Source of the DNA: Litomosoides sigmodontis
Taxonomy: Eukaryota; Nematoda; Chromadorea; Rhabditida; Onchocercidae
DNA length: 64,000 bases
NCBI GenBank assembly: GCA_963070105.1
Contig: OY718808.1
Span: 5,185,738 to 5,249,737 of the forward strand
Direction of reading: 5' to 3'
The stretch's first letter is position 1, and every line of letters starts with the position of its first letter. The position numbers were made by a program, and so were the translations under genes. Of this stretch, positions 24,762 to 39,500 are shown piece after piece. The notes beneath the pieces are model-generated. The model was given only the letters and a program-made list of their open reading frames with translations. It was not told where the DNA came from and did no database searches.

Positions 24762-25934
24762 ATGGCTTTCACATTTGCTACATTTTGTTATCTTTTTGCT
24801 TTATTTGCCGTGGCATTTTGCATTTTCTTCGCCATATTTACAGTAAGTTTAATCGTTGCACTTTCGGCAATAATAGAATAAAACAGTTTTTCAAGCTTCT
24901 TAATAATCAAAAGTTTCTTGTTATTGCAAAATAAAAAGGAACAAAAGTTTTAAATTTGCTTTACTCTTCCTTTTCACTGACACCTTGGGTAGAGAAAAGA
25001 CAATACAACTACCTTTATCACGGATTTATCACCATCTAACGACAAATATGTATATAGTACGAAATATATATGTAACAAATATATAGTACTAAGCTATCAA
25101 AACGAAAAAAAAGGACGAAAAATGTGTTTTTTTTAATTAAAAGATTTGAATTGTATAATTTCAGGTTATTTGTATCGACGAATTAAAGACAGATTACAAA
25201 AATCCAATAGAACAATGCAGTAGTTTGAACCAAGTCTGCTTGCCTTTTCTAATAATTACGAAGTTATTGATAGTATTAATATCGTGTCAGAAAATTCAAC
25301 TGCGTTGAGGAGCTAGGCGCAGCTGTGCTAGGAGTATTTTATAATTCTTACCGCTCTTAATTAGGGAGTGTAATTCAAGTTGGTAGCATCAAGTTAGAAA
25401 AAATTATGTATTTGCTATTTATTTTTTATGCAAGACACTGTGATTTCATATTTTATTTTCCTTAGATGAATTGTAATTTCAATGATGTTTTTTTTAGTTG
25501 ATTCTACCAGAGTATTTACTCCATTTCATCCTTACATTTCTTTTCGGTTTATCATTTCAACTTGGAGGACTTTGTTGGAACATTCCACTTATTGCATATC
25601 ATATTCACAGGTGTGTAAATCTTTTATTCCATTGTTGGATTTTTTTTTCAACCCTTTTTTTCAGTATATATAAGTTATTGAGAAGAAGGGAAAAGATAGC
25701 ACTTTCAAAATAATTCTAATCCTGTTGTTGAAGGTTTTTCAAATATACTTTTTTTTTAGATATATTCAACGTCCTGTTATGACCGGACCAGGAATATACG
25801 ATCCTACAACGATTCTGAACAAGAATGAACTTCAGAAAGCACTTAGAGAAGGCTGGATAAAGCTTGGATTCTATCTCACATCTTTTTTTTATTATTTATA
25901 TGCCATGATATATACGATGGTTACAACCTCGTGA
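24762..25934 (+). CDS. cni-1: cornichon family ER cargo receptor
   Basis: Cornichon proteins are small multi-pass ER membrane proteins that load cargo into COPII vesicles and affect AMPA-type glutamate receptor trafficking. There are four exons, 24762-24842, 25165-25233, 25498-25610 and 25760-25934. They are phase-consistent and give 145 aa, close to the usual length of the family. It begins MAFTFATFCYLFALFAVAFC, a hydrophobic first helix, and has the family signature DELKTDYKNPIEQC, then LPEYLLH, a second hydrophobic segment, YHIHRYIQRPVMTGPGIYDP, and ends with a last helix FYYLYAMIY. The gene is isolated, with upstream DNA shared with pis-1. The donor after exon 2 (GTCTGC) is the weakest boundary. 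Identification is secure from the whole-length match. Confidence 0.97.
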
Positions 25935-26307
25935 GGAATGTGTATCGTAAAAATAGCTTTTATATTTAATTGATGTAACAAGTGAAAATATAGCTGTGTG
26001 TCTTCACAATTGTGTGTTGTAAATTTTAAAATCTGTGGAATATTTTCGAGTGTCTCATTTTCATGTTTTTATGAGTTTGAAAATCTGAGATTCATATTAA
26101 TAATGAAGGATGCACAAAAAAATCCCGCATTTGTGATGAAATTTAGAAAGATGGTGGCCCATTGGTCTTTCATGTTGATTTTCTCTAAAATTCTTGTTCA
26201 TTGAGTTTGTTAGAAGACGATGGAAAGCACGTCGCACTTATTGTCTACTTAAATAATTGTTATTTTGGTTGTAGTTTTGTATTGTCAGTGTCCGTTTGTT
26301 AAGCACA

Positions 26308-26313
26308 AATAAA
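26308..26313 (+). terminator. candidate poly(A) signal of cornichon
   Basis: AATAAA about 375 bp downstream of the cornichon stop. It is the clearest signal before the CT repeat. Confidence 0.4.
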
Positions 26314-26502
26314 CAAATTGCTAAATGTTGGACCTCTCAAATGTAAAAATATTAATTTGATCAATGACAAAGGCAAGTCAAATGAAATTTATCAATCAGT
26401 TTAAACCTTCGTGCATGAAAGCAATGGTAGTTTAATTGGATAATGACAGCAATGATGATATAGCGAATGACAATGTCAGCAGTAACGGTGGAAAGTTCCG
26501 TG

Positions 26503-26514
26503 CTTCTCTCTCTC

Positions 26515-26547
<33 letters not shown>
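26503..26547. repeat. (CT)n microsatellite
   Basis: Nearly continuous CT dinucleotides with one short interruption (caccc). Located between cornichon and the ROS1-like gene. Confidence 0.95.
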
Positions 26548-26551
<4 letters not shown>

Positions 26552-27544
26552 GTAGAGGGCATGACATTTGTCACAATGTTCAACAACGATAGCAAGCAAT
26601 GATGTTGGAAAACCTGTTAACAACGACGAAATTTCATTTCACTGTACAGCTGCGCATGCCCATACCTGATATTCACTAAACGTCTTAACAGCGTACTGCT
26701 CTATCTCCAGTTTTGCTTCTCTGATATTTCCATCAAATTTTTTATTTTATGTCAGGTTTTTTTTTATTAATTTTGAAAAACATTCTTTTTCAAATTCTCT
26801 AATTAATGATAAGTGTAGCAATTAAAGTTATCCTTAATCATTCGAAAGTTTGATGGCAAATTTTAATATAAGCTAGTTTGCTTCATGCATGTTTTGCAAT
26901 TGAAAAATAAAGGAAACGAAAGGTAAAGGTGTCGGCTAATTTTTATTGGTATCGTATAATTCTTCCCGAATAATGAATTTATTAGATAAAGCAGTATGCC
27001 GCTAATTAAATCTGTCGGCAATTTTTGGATACGAACACGGTAAGTAAATGTAAAAAAAGAGTTACATAATATATTATGCTATAGAATTGTTATGCTCGAT
27101 GATTATTTGGGATGAAATTCATAGAGCGTTCTGATTTGCACGCCACAACAATTAGCTTTTCTTCTACCAATTAATTATGCTATCCGAACAGGTATGAATG
27201 AACTCGAAGTGAGAAGCGGTAATTGCAAGCAACAATAGCCGGTTCGATGATATCCAACAATCAATTGGCAGAAATGAATTGTTGTGATAACCATCAGTAG
27301 TTGGAAGACATTTGCCAGTTTTCCAACTATTTTGTTTGCGACGGTCAAACTCAAGCGTTTTTTAAAATGAGCTTGCGAGAGTATTTGACGTTTGATTTAA
27401 CGTATCATAGATGGCTCATTCTCAGATCATTTTAGATGTTCCGTTTCCTCAAAATTTACACGCTACTTATCCCAGTTGACAATATCGGTATGGCGTACTG
27501 ATAGAGTATAACTGACGAGTGGACAACGCTATCAATGAGAATTC

Positions 27545-30500
27545 ATGTCTTCTCATTACCATCAGTGGTACCTGACGTTTCATCCGCTCTTAATTGTATC
27601 CGTTTGCTTAACCCTAATTAGCATCACAGCAGCAACTGTATTCTCTGACTCACTGGATCTATGTCAAGTTCAATGCGTTGATCGTAATTTGGTAAGAATT
27701 TTACAACTTTTTATGGAAGACGTGAATAGTAGCGTAAACATACTACACGTATAGAAACATCTCATAAGCACAGTGAAATTAATGCGAGAATTTACAGGTT
27801 GTCCCACTCGCTCGTGGTGAAGTTGACTGGGACACTTCACTGTTTGAGATCAGTCTAACTCAACGAATTGATGCGGTATGACCGATGTTGATGGAGATTG
27901 TAGAAGAGTTAATGATAGTACTAGTGAAAGATTATAAACAGGAACAGAGATCGCACATGTGTACAGTGAACTTTATGAATCAACGAGTTGCAATTAATTC
28001 AGCAAATTGAAATTGTATTTCTGCTTGTGACCGCTACTTTGTTAAAGCACACCAAATTTTGCAAAAAAAAAGGACTTGAAGTGAAGTTACAAAGTTAGCT
28101 TCAGGTAATAGCAATAGGCAAGTGATAGTGGGAGAAACATAAATTGCAGTGTAACAGTGGCTGTCAAGATTTGGAATCAGCAAACTCGACCTGTTTAGAG
28201 CGATGTGTTAAGTTGACGCCAACGGATAGTTGTATGCAAGGTTGCCGAGCTGTTACCGATATCTTTCTTCATCGTTTGCAAGGTCAGTGAGAGGCTAGTT
28301 TTTGCTGACCGGCAGTGTATTTTGAAGGCAGGCTCCCGAGTCCACTCGATGAGTGGCTAGGAACTTGAGATTTTCTTGTTCACTCACGAAGAGCTTTAGC
28401 ATTTCTAAAGTTGGACATGTACAGTGTGATCAATTGAAGATTTGCTAAGTCACGCGCAAGTTGCAATCGGAAATGACTCATCGACAGGCGTGAATACAGT
28501 TTGGAGTTTAAGTAGTGATTATGGCTCAGTTATCAGTGACATCTTGGTGGATGACATACAGTGGGCTGTGCAAAGTCGGCCAGCTTATGCTTCTCTGTCA
28601 TGGAATACTACGGCTTTTGAAGAGGTATAAAATTGTCGGAAAAATATTCATCACACTTTTCACATCAAACTTTAATCTCATTTCCATTTTGGAATCTTTC
28701 AATTTTGAGAAAACTTTCTTTCAGGCTTTCAGGGGTGAAACACTGGAAGCAGTTGTAACTGTACCTTCGGTTTTTGCTGAGGAAATAGAGGTTATTTTAT
28801 TTATTTTTTGCTGCAGCACTAATTATCGGTTTCAGGCTAATTATCTGCCACCTCGATTGGACGGTCATTATGGTTAAGATGATCAGATCAGCGTTATCAA
28901 TATTTCGTTCGTTTTATGAGCTACTCTTCAGCTTCGATTATGTATTTCTTGGCGCACTTACACCATCGTCTCTGCTGTACATCATCTTCCTATCAAGGAC
29001 CCGGGTGATGTCGAGCCATTACCGCCAACAGTTACCTCGCATTTGCAAATATCAGTGAACAGTTTTGTAGTTTGCTGGAAAAGCACACTGAAACGGTTGT
29101 ACAAAGTATGATTGTATTCGATATTTAACATTTATTTTAAAAATCAAAGTAACTAAAAATTCTTTCTGACAGGTCAAAGTTCGAAGTAGTCGATAGGTTG
29201 TTTTGCAGATTTCGCTGTATTCACTTGATGAAGCGGAAATCTCAACAGCGCTAGCGGAAGATACTTGCTATTTGTTCCAAGAAGTACCTATCGATAATTG
29301 TTGTCGCGTTGAAATTAGCTACGCAGACAACGGGACTTCCTCCGTATCCGTACGCATTGACCTTATAAACAGAGGTGACTTGAATTACATTAAATCTAAA
29401 TTTAGGAATTAAGCATGAACAGTGGCTGGTACTAATACAGAATTAATGGAAGTTAATTGCAATCAATGGTACATTTATTGTAGAAGAAAGGCCAGAATCA
29501 GCAGCGCAATTGGTTTTTACAAATGGCACGTCAATAATGAGACTTTACGACATCGATGACTACGCTACACTTAGTGATTTAAAATTAATTCCGTTCGAGT
29601 TAAAGCCCGGCAGATCTATCACTGGTAAGTAATCTATCAGATTGCGAAAGGACGCTGATCATTTGCACCTACAAATGCATGTGACGTGCAAACCGCTCCA
29701 TTCTTGCTATAGAAGACGCGCACATGCGAAGCGTACTTCCGGCCACATTATCATGAAGAAGAGCGTCTGAATACTTGCAGGTCAAGTGTCTTCAGATATT
29801 GCACTAAACTTTGCCTTTGCAATTCGTGCAACAGTTAGGTTCATCGAGGAATAAAATCAAAAACAATTTACCACCGCACTTCGAAATCGGTTTAAAGCAT
29901 TGAACTTTACAGCACTGTCCTCCGTATCAGCTGAACGATTATTGATTGCATTGGACGATGGTAGTATCTATTGGTTAGCAATTAGTGGTGATGACGTAGT
30001 AAGCGGAATATTACGGCCTCCGGATGGTACAGCAATTGTACACATGGATGTCGATCATATACAAGGCGCTGTATATGCTGTTTTATTTAAAAAAGGGATT
30101 TTAAGGTAGTTAAAGTTAGAATAAAATTACATTCATATATATATATAGTAAAAAAAGAAGCGTAAAAATTTGATATCTCTTATTCGTTAAAATTTATTAT
30201 TGCTATCTAAGAATAACATACTTAATTTCTTAAGCTTTGAATTACAAAGGAGTGCTTCAAGTTCCTAATTTTGAAATTTGTTACAATTAGATGTGGCTTG
30301 GTGGATTGCCAGAATACGACAATTTTGACAACAAATACGATTAATTACATCGAATATATTTCGGTAGATTCATGGAACGGGTGCGCAACTTTTTTCATTG
30401 ATTTTTCAAAAAAGTATTTCAGACTGTGCTAATTGGACAAGTACAATGGTAGTAATTAAAATTAATTTATTCGAAAAAGGCTGAGAAGGAATTTGTTACA

Positions 30501-33500
30501 GTCATATATACTGCATACTTAACGGTGGAGAAGTATTCTCAATTCCATTATTTCCGTTGGAGGCTCCGCACATTCTTCCATTTTCGGCAACTGAAAGAGT
30601 GCCGACTGCTATTGCAACTGCAATTGAAGCGCAGCCAGAGAATTCAAGACTAATTTCACTCACACAAACTGGCTCTATTTTGGCACTAAATATTGTAAAT
30701 CAGTCAGTCACTGATCTTCGGATAAATGCCGAAATTAACGAGGGATACGGTAACATCAAGAAGGCTCATCTTTTCGACGGACGATTGTTTTGGATATCGA
30801 CAAGTTGTGGTGACACACATTCCTGGGACAGTTGCTTATACGGTGAAAAATACGACGTCGAAAAAAAGGTTTGCATATTTCTGTTCGTTGCAACAATTTT
30901 TATAAATGAACTGTCGAATTAAATTAATGCGTGCTTAATACTTTCATCGTTTTTCTAATTTAAATTATTTCTGTCCATCGAATTCGCAGACGTTTGTTTA
31001 TATTTAGAAAATACAACTTAATCGCTATTTATACGCTGGTCGAGTTGTTGATTTTCTGTTCTTACGTGATCGTCCAACACCAATAGCAATACCCTCACCG
31101 AGTAAAGTAGGCCTTATAACAGCTGACAGTACAGCACGGATTACATGGGAACCTCCAATATTATTACCGTTTCAAGGTTTGCTTCTTCAAACTTTATGAT
31201 TTTGGAAAAACAACCAAAATTCGTCCGTTATAGCAATTTCAACGAAAGTTTAACTTTTATTCCATTGGAATTTTGTCAAAGTTCATTTGTTAAATGACGT
31301 ACGATTTCTAAAGTTTAAAAAACAGCTAAATTTTAGCACAAAATGCATGGCGTCATTTGCGTTATGAATGTCGTATAATTGGTGGGGAAGGTAATGGCAG
31401 TACAGCAGCAGAATTTACGCAGATATCTGGCACCAGTCTGTTGATCCCAGTTTCTCCCGGACTTCGATATCACGCATCTGTTCGGGCCTGTATCGATAGC
31501 ACGTGTTCCTCCTACGTCAATGCAACAAATAGTGCATTTGCCCCGTTTACTGGTATTGATATTCTATTTCACGCAGCATTTTAAGGTGTCGAAGTGATTG
31601 TTCAATTTTGCACGTATCCAACGACCGTAATTTCTTCCTTTGAGATAGAGCCTTTGTTTATTAAGCTTTTCAGAGCCTTTGTTCATCGCATTTCACCAAA
31701 GGATCAATAATAATGTCAGTTATTATGATATGCTCGGTGATCCAATCGAAGATTACACTCAGCGTAAATTTCTTTTTTATAATAAATAAAATGCACAAAA
31801 ATTACTTGACGGAATTTAATGACAATATTAGATGGCATTATATTTCGATCTGAAAGCAACCTGGAATAAGAAGTTATTTATTGCTTTTATTAAATTTCAG
31901 CTGCTCCAGTACCAACAGATGAAACAACGACGGTATTTGCTTATGATCGATTGATGAAATCGTTGTATGTTGCTAAAACGGAAGAGGTTATTGAATTTAT
32001 TTCAAATTCCATTGAAATGACGCCGAGTTATTTTAAGTATATTTGAGCGGAAAGACGCTAAATTGCAGAATACAATATTTCGCGTGCGTAACGATGGTTC
32101 ACAGCAACATTTCTTGGATTCAGTAGCTGTAAAATTTATGACGGTGATGTCACGCAGTGCATTAATCGTTGTGGCATCTAATTACTTAATTGTGTCGTAT
32201 CGTTTAACATCAACCTTTGACCAGGAGTGAGTGCTTTAGCAAATATTAAGCATAACATTATATTTATTTATCATATCGAGCGTATCTATGACTAAATGGA
32301 AAAACGAAAACTAAAAATTTGCAACACTTTTCCTAACTTTTCAAATTAAAAAAATTTATTAATTTTTCCATTTTACAAAATTCTGATCGAATTTCGCATA
32401 ATACATGAGTGTATGCATGCTGTGTAAAATGAAATAACACAAAGGAGAAATGTACGAGGTGACTTATGCACCTTTACGTTTCTTAAACTGATCAGTGTAT
32501 TTTGACTGTGATGGGAGAATTTTGAGGATCTATTTTTGTGGATCAATTAGTGGATGTGGTGAAGTTGGTGGTTTGGCTGGTGACGATGAGACTGGTGACA
32601 TTTTCTATCTGATTCGTTACCCAAACGGAACAACAAGTTTGTACGCTCTGAATCAAGATATTCGCACATCTTATTTCATCGCTTCATCGCAGAATTTTCC
32701 AATGTTCGCTAATAGTATTCAGTTTTAACAAATTTGCGTCATATTCATTTAATTTTAGTCACGAAACGAGATAGTTTAAATGTAGCTGGTAACTTTCGTG
32801 AATTGCATTTTGATGGAATGAAATTACTTGATTACGTCTGAAGAGTCTTATAGCTTGGGTGGATATATGTATTGTATAAGTTTTTGGTGACTTAGGGCTA
32901 ATTTCTTTCTCTCAAAAACTTGATAATTAATTTTATAATTGATAAGTAGGCCGACGAGGAGCTTATTTTAGATTGCGACAACTAATTGTTGCTAAAGAGA
33001 AATTGGTATTTATCACTGATATGGATGAGGTTGGTGTCTGTGATAAGAAGCTCGGCGCATTAAACTTCAATTTGGCTCTGAAGAATGTAGCACTTTCACC
33101 AGCACTTAATTTCCATCCTATAAATTCAATTAACTTCATAGGAGCTTTAGCAACAGATGACGCAACGGCTAGAAATACGCTTAAATGGAGTACTGAACCG
33201 ACCTTCCTAGAAGGAAAGATCATTTTTAAAGTTTGTCGGCTTTCTTCTTTTTTAATTCTTTTAATTTTCCAACGAATAATAATTTTACGAATTTTATAAA
33301 TTCCGAAAAAAAGAATTTTTTTTACAATATCTTAGAAATAAGTTTGTGCGTTATTGTTTAATGAGTTATAGTCAATGATTTCACATGGTTATATCATACA
33401 GAATTTCGTATGATAAGAGCTCAAATGCTTAATTAATTAATTAGAGTGATTAAAAAATAAGCTCTGAGTTATAGTCAATGATTTCACATGGTTATATCAT

Positions 33501-36500
33501 ACAGAATTTCGTGTGATAAGAGCTCAAATGCTTAATTAATTAATTAGAGTGATTAAAAAATAAGCTCACTCAGTTTTCCTTTAACATCTCATTTGGTTAA
33601 CAGTTCGAACTGTATAGATTGCATTATACAAAGAGCACTGGGGTCGAGAACGTTTCGTGGATTATTCGTTGTCGCACAGCTACACGATAAGTGACGCACT
33701 TCTTCGCCAATGGCCATCGAAACAAAAGTACGACGCTGAAGTGGAAGCCGTGACTGCGTGGGATTTGATTTCAATTAATCAAACTGGCCTAATAGCACCA
33801 ACTAAACCACCAACTCCACCAATAAACCCTACCATTTATGTTACACAACAGGTCATTTTTTTCTTCCTCGCCCTCGTATGTGTATGTATTTCAAAAACTA
33901 TTTAGTTTTGTCTCATCTTCTTTATTTTCTTTATTTATGCTTTTTATGTTTATGAGATTTAACTAACCCTTCCTCTCTCTCTCTCTCTCCCTCTCCGACA
34001 TTTTTGCATTAATTTAATAATTTGAGAAGAAAATTTTACTCTTTGTAAATCACTGATAAATTACAGAAAACGGTTGATGGTGCACGAGCGCTAATGGACT
34101 TGTTTTGGGATGAACCAAGGGAATGGAACGGTGAACCGTTGGGTTATTTGATTAACTGCACGGTGGACGGTTTAAGTGAACCGATCGCAGAAGTACCTGC
34201 AACGACGCGTTTTTACTCATTTAGTGTTAAGTCTGGAAGTGTTAGTTGTGCCGTGGCAGCTCATAATGAACCAAAACTTGAAACTTTTTCACAGACTGTT
34301 ACTATCGATAGCAGTGGTTAGTTGCATTTCACTTCATAGCGAAAGTTTTAAGTGAAAATTTTACTCCATTTATTCGGTTGTTATTATTATTATCATCATG
34401 TTATTTTTATTTGGTATTATTAACATTAGTTTCTTTCGTTATTCGTCAAATGTATGCATTGTAGTTTGGAATACTTCGATCCATTGGATTAGCTGTAAAT
34501 AGGCTTTCCATTTCGCTGTTTAAACTCTGTTTAACTGTTTTTAATCTAGAACTACGACCACTTGTTCGCCTATTTGCAACTGATTCAAACAATAACGTTT
34601 TTTCTATATCAAATTGGTCTTCTTTACCACAATTATCAACTCGTTCGAAACGACAGACTCCATCACTACCATCTGTATGGATTTTTGAATGATTTATACT
34701 TAAAATTCAAAACTATCTTGCTTACAATATTTTAAATATCCAATTGCATTAACAGATTACGGAGCAATCGATAACATATATTGGCAATGATTTGTATTCG
34801 ATAAGAAAAGATTCCGATTCGCTCCAACCATCTCTTCTTCGTCTTAATCCTAACAACGTGGAAAATATTTTACATAAGGTAGGCAATCAGTTTCACTTCA
34901 AATATTTTAAAATTTAATTAGAAAGGTAAAATGAATGAAGAATTTTCTAGGTTTCAATAGGTGGTGAAATTGGTAAAGTGGACGCAATGACGTCTGATTG
35001 GGTAGCTAATCGTCTGTTGTTCGTTTCAACAGCACGTGTGATGCAACTATCTCTTGACGCCATTCAAGTACCATTTTATACGACCGATCACTAACAGTTT
35101 GTATTTGCAATTACTCATAAGTCAATTGTATGAGTAATCGTTTAATGATTTAGTGGTATTCATCATCGTGCTGTTATCATAATGTGTTATCATTATCACT
35201 GTTATGCAATTTAATATTGTCAGAAACGAAGTTTTAGAGTACGTCGATAATTACGCCACGTAGCATAATGAATCTTTCATCAGGTGCCGGTGATGCGAAG
35301 CAACTACTTTTCGATCCATTTTCGAAGTTTCTTTTATCTTTCTTCTCCGTAGTGATTTTTACTGGAATAGTTTCCATTAATATTTTTTTGATCTTTAACA
35401 CTACTTTAGAATTTTAACACAGACTTTTTTTTTTTAATTTTTAGCACTGGCTTTTTACTTACGAAAAATGGCTCATTGTTTGCATTAGATCTCAATATGG
35501 GTGTGGAAGAGAACATGGCTCTTAGGTTCGTTTCCTCTTTTTTTTTTCCAGTAGAAAACACAAGGTGTAATTGTAATTTCTATTATTTAATAAAGCATAC
35601 GAAATTAAAATTTCTCCCATCTCTTTAGGTTAGAGTGTCTGAAATCAGAAACAGTATCATGGATGATGGCTGATTTCGTCTGGAATTTGGCTTCATTACC
35701 AGCGATTTATGTACTCACTTGGAATGGTATGATACGCGTCGATTTAACGTCTTCGAAATGCGAAGAAATAAAATTTGCATGGGAGAAATTTGGAGGTATA
35801 TCCATGCACGTCCTTTTCCTTTTCTCTTCAAGAGGTTTCGTGATAAGTGAACATTAGTATAAGATTTATGAGTTTAATGAAGTAATTGACGTTTCAGAGA
35901 AGGGGCCCAAATCAATACTATCCTTTGCAATCGCTGATAAATTGTACATTTTTGTCACCTCTTCCATGCTTGTCGTTTATGAATTGAGCTCATCAATCGC
36001 AACACCAATCGCCATCAATGGTTCGCCTCCTCTCAAACAAATTCTTGTTGCTACCCAATCTACTCAACCATTTCCCGGTATTTCAATTTATTAGCTAGTG
36101 CTTTTAGATTATTACAAGTATCGGCTTACAAATATCGGTGAACTTAAAAGGACTAAAAATGCTTCCTTTCTTTTTCAATTTTATATTTCTTCCCAGAATG
36201 ATGGCATACGCCGCTTGATGTTGTACATTTTTGCGCTTATGATGAGATCATGTAGTTAATGATTGAAATCAAGAGTTAATTTTAAATGATCCATAATTAA
36301 TTCTCACATTGTATGCTGCGTGCCAAAATTGTGTTGCATTGAGATGACATAGAAGGAAAGCTCATTTTTAATACAAATTATTCATTCTCAATCTGTTTCA
36401 GAACGATCTTGTTTTGTCTTACCACCAGCATCTGAAATTAAGTTTACGGTGCAAAATGAAGAACGAAGTGGAGCATTAATTTCGATCAATGAACCTGAAT

Positions 36501-39500
36501 TGCCCAATGTTTGTCCTGTACGTTCTAGCTTTCTCAAGTATTAACAGTCATTTTTTTCTTCCTTCGAATCAATTATTTTACTTTAGGGTATCTCATTACC
36601 TCCAACACAGTACGAAATTCATTTCCAACGAAGAGGATCTGATAAAATTCGCAACATTCACAGTATTAGCAATATCCTTCACGTCGAGAATGGCATTCTG
36701 GATAAAGAAGCTGAGTAAGCTATCATTTGAAATCAAAGAAGCATAAGTTAAAACTATTAAATTGTCAAGTTTATTTAAAACCTGATCTAAATTGATCTGA
36801 TATTTATATCACTTGGATTAATTTCAGAACAAAATACAACGACCTGTGTTATATAAAGTATTTTCGAATCGTTTTGCGTTAGATGATGATTGTTTAGGAA
36901 AGAAATGAATTTTACTTTTTTTCTTGAATAATTTTTGACAAGTGGAAATTATTTTTCCCTAGAACAATCGCCATCTCTAGGTGTCACTGTTTCAGCTACG
37001 ATATATCTGTCTCATGGTTTAATCGATATACGCCAGTATCAGAAGCTAGTGCAACACAAATGCTTCGTACCGGTTACGGTTTTCCGTCATCACCGCAGGA
37101 ACCAGCTGCTTTTGCATTAACTCCAGATGTTGTACTGCTTTACTGGAAACTGCCGGCGAAACCTAATTCTCCAATTCCTGAAGTTAAATATATGGTATGA
37201 TGTTTTCTCCCTAATTTTTCTACTAAACTTAACATTGATGACTGTTCTGTGAAACCAAAGTAATGATCAATGGTCGTCATTTTCCAATTTTCTAGTTATT
37301 TTTATCTGTCAGTTATCATTTCACCTTCTTTGTTTGGACATTCCGGAAGGTCATGTGATCATTATCATTAATATTAGTCCTCTAAGAGTTGGTAATTAAT
37401 TAAAGGAACAATATTAAAACGAATTTGTTAAATATTATTTCAGATAAGCCAGCTTAGTGCAACACAGCTTTCACCCTCAGTTATCGGCGCGCAACAATTT
37501 GAGGGAGTGAATTATGCCACAACGCCAACAGATGTTGTTTCATGTCAGAATGATCCTTGTTCTGCAAAGATTTCCAATCTACGACCTTCTACCGACTACA
37601 AATTTTGGGTAATTTTTAGCGGAGAAAAGTGCCTGTATGAAGAAACATATAAATACTGTTTTAGAAAAGTAGAAGGCAAATGCGTATGTTTTTTCCGTAA
37701 TGGCATAATAAAGTAGCAGTACTTCGATTTTTGAGTTTTTTTTTTTAATTTCACCTTTTATGCCTTTATCAATGTTTTCTGTTCATTTAAGCAGGAAGAA
37801 ATGTTATTTTATCCCGCACATCTTTTAAAGCTTTTCAAAGGAGCATTTATTCTTGTCGGCTTCCTCAAAGCGATAAAACGTGAGTTTGGCTATGATTCAG
37901 GTACGTGCAATTCATGAAAGTCATCTAAACATGCAGTTTGTGGATGATACAGAGGGAAATTCTGTGGAGGCATCAGTTCGCACGAAAGATATAGCTGGAA
38001 CATTGCGCATTGACAATATTACTGGTACATCTGTTGTACTTCGATGGAATTCACTGGATCCCGAATATTATCCAAAGCGCATATCCATCCAATATCGGAT
38101 CGTGTGTTACATTTCTTTGCTTTTATGAAACAGTCACTGAGAAAGGAAGGCTTCAGTAACTAATTTAAAAGTTGTTAAGGATACGACACGGATATGTCCG
38201 AGAAACTTTAACTTTATTGAGAAAAACATGTACTTATTAGTTTTATTATTGATCGTTTCGTTTTTGATTTTTCTTAACATTGATTGTTTTTGTGTTTTGA
38301 CTAATAACAGAGTTAAAATTTTTCGACGAATTATTACTTTGTTAATTTCTCTGAAACATTTAAGCTTGGGATGAATGCTGTTTGGAAGTCGCCATATAAT
38401 GCATCATTCGAAGGTTCTGCAAAATCTGTAGCGGTAGTTGTACACGCATTGTACTCAGCTACCACTTATGATTATCGTTTTGCAGCTGAATATGTGGATA
38501 GCTATCGTTATGCAAATTATGATTATTCATACAATGAAACATTTTTGCAAGTTCCACAGCAATTTCGAACAAAACGTGATGCTTTGTATTTGGAAACTGA
38601 AACAAACATAATTAGATTTGAATATATGGAAAAGTTATTTTTTCATCTAATTTGGCATTTTTCAGCTGGAACTCCATCTGCACCAGCGAGTATCCGTCTC
38701 GTTCAGGAATACGATGAATGGATTGTACGTTGGGAGAAACCATTAAATGATGGTGGTTCACCGATCACTTCATATGCTCTCGAATTCAGGTTTATAAATT
38801 TTGTTATGTAAAGTTTCGTTAGCGCGATGAATACTTAGATTTTTTAAAGAGAAGTTTTTTAAAGATTTTTTAAAGACTGATCGAATAGTTTACTCAATAA
38901 TTTCTTTTGCAGGCCAAATGAAGATGTTGAGTGGGAAATAGCTGAACGAGGATTAGAGGGTGAATGTTTATGGTGGAAACCACTGAAAATAAATTTCCTA
39001 GCTGAATGTGCGGAATTTCGAATTCGAGCAGCAAATTCGGAAGGCTTCGGTGCATATGCATATTCCAAGCATCATAGTGGTACTGTTTTGTGGAACTCAT
39101 TCTTTTAATTTTGATGCACAAAACATTTCCACTAATTTACTTCTGTTATTCAAATAATTTTCACCATCACTCTAAGTTTGTCTTAAACTTCATAGCATTC
39201 TGAACTTGTTCTTGAAAAACTTCGGGCAGTTAACTTTTAGATCGTTTAGGAGATTCGCAAACACAATCGTTGTGGATTATAATTATCACACTTTTAATTG
39301 CTATCCTTCTGCTAACTACTGTTATTGCTATATTGTTTGGTATGTGCTTACTTTTGCAAGTAAACTTTCAAATTTACCAATGAATTTTTTAATTTTGAAA
39401 AACTTTTCAAATGTGAAGCGAATAATAGTAATAATAAAACCAATTCAAATACTCTGAAAAGTAACATATGTTATTTTAGCGTATTATCAACGAAATGATA

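Larger units (their letters stand above)
25935..27544. other. intergenic, cornichon to ROS1-like gene
   Basis: Holds the cornichon 3' UTR and the upstream region of the ROS1-like gene. A (CT)n microsatellite is at about 26503-26547. No additional exon is supported. Confidence 0.6.
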
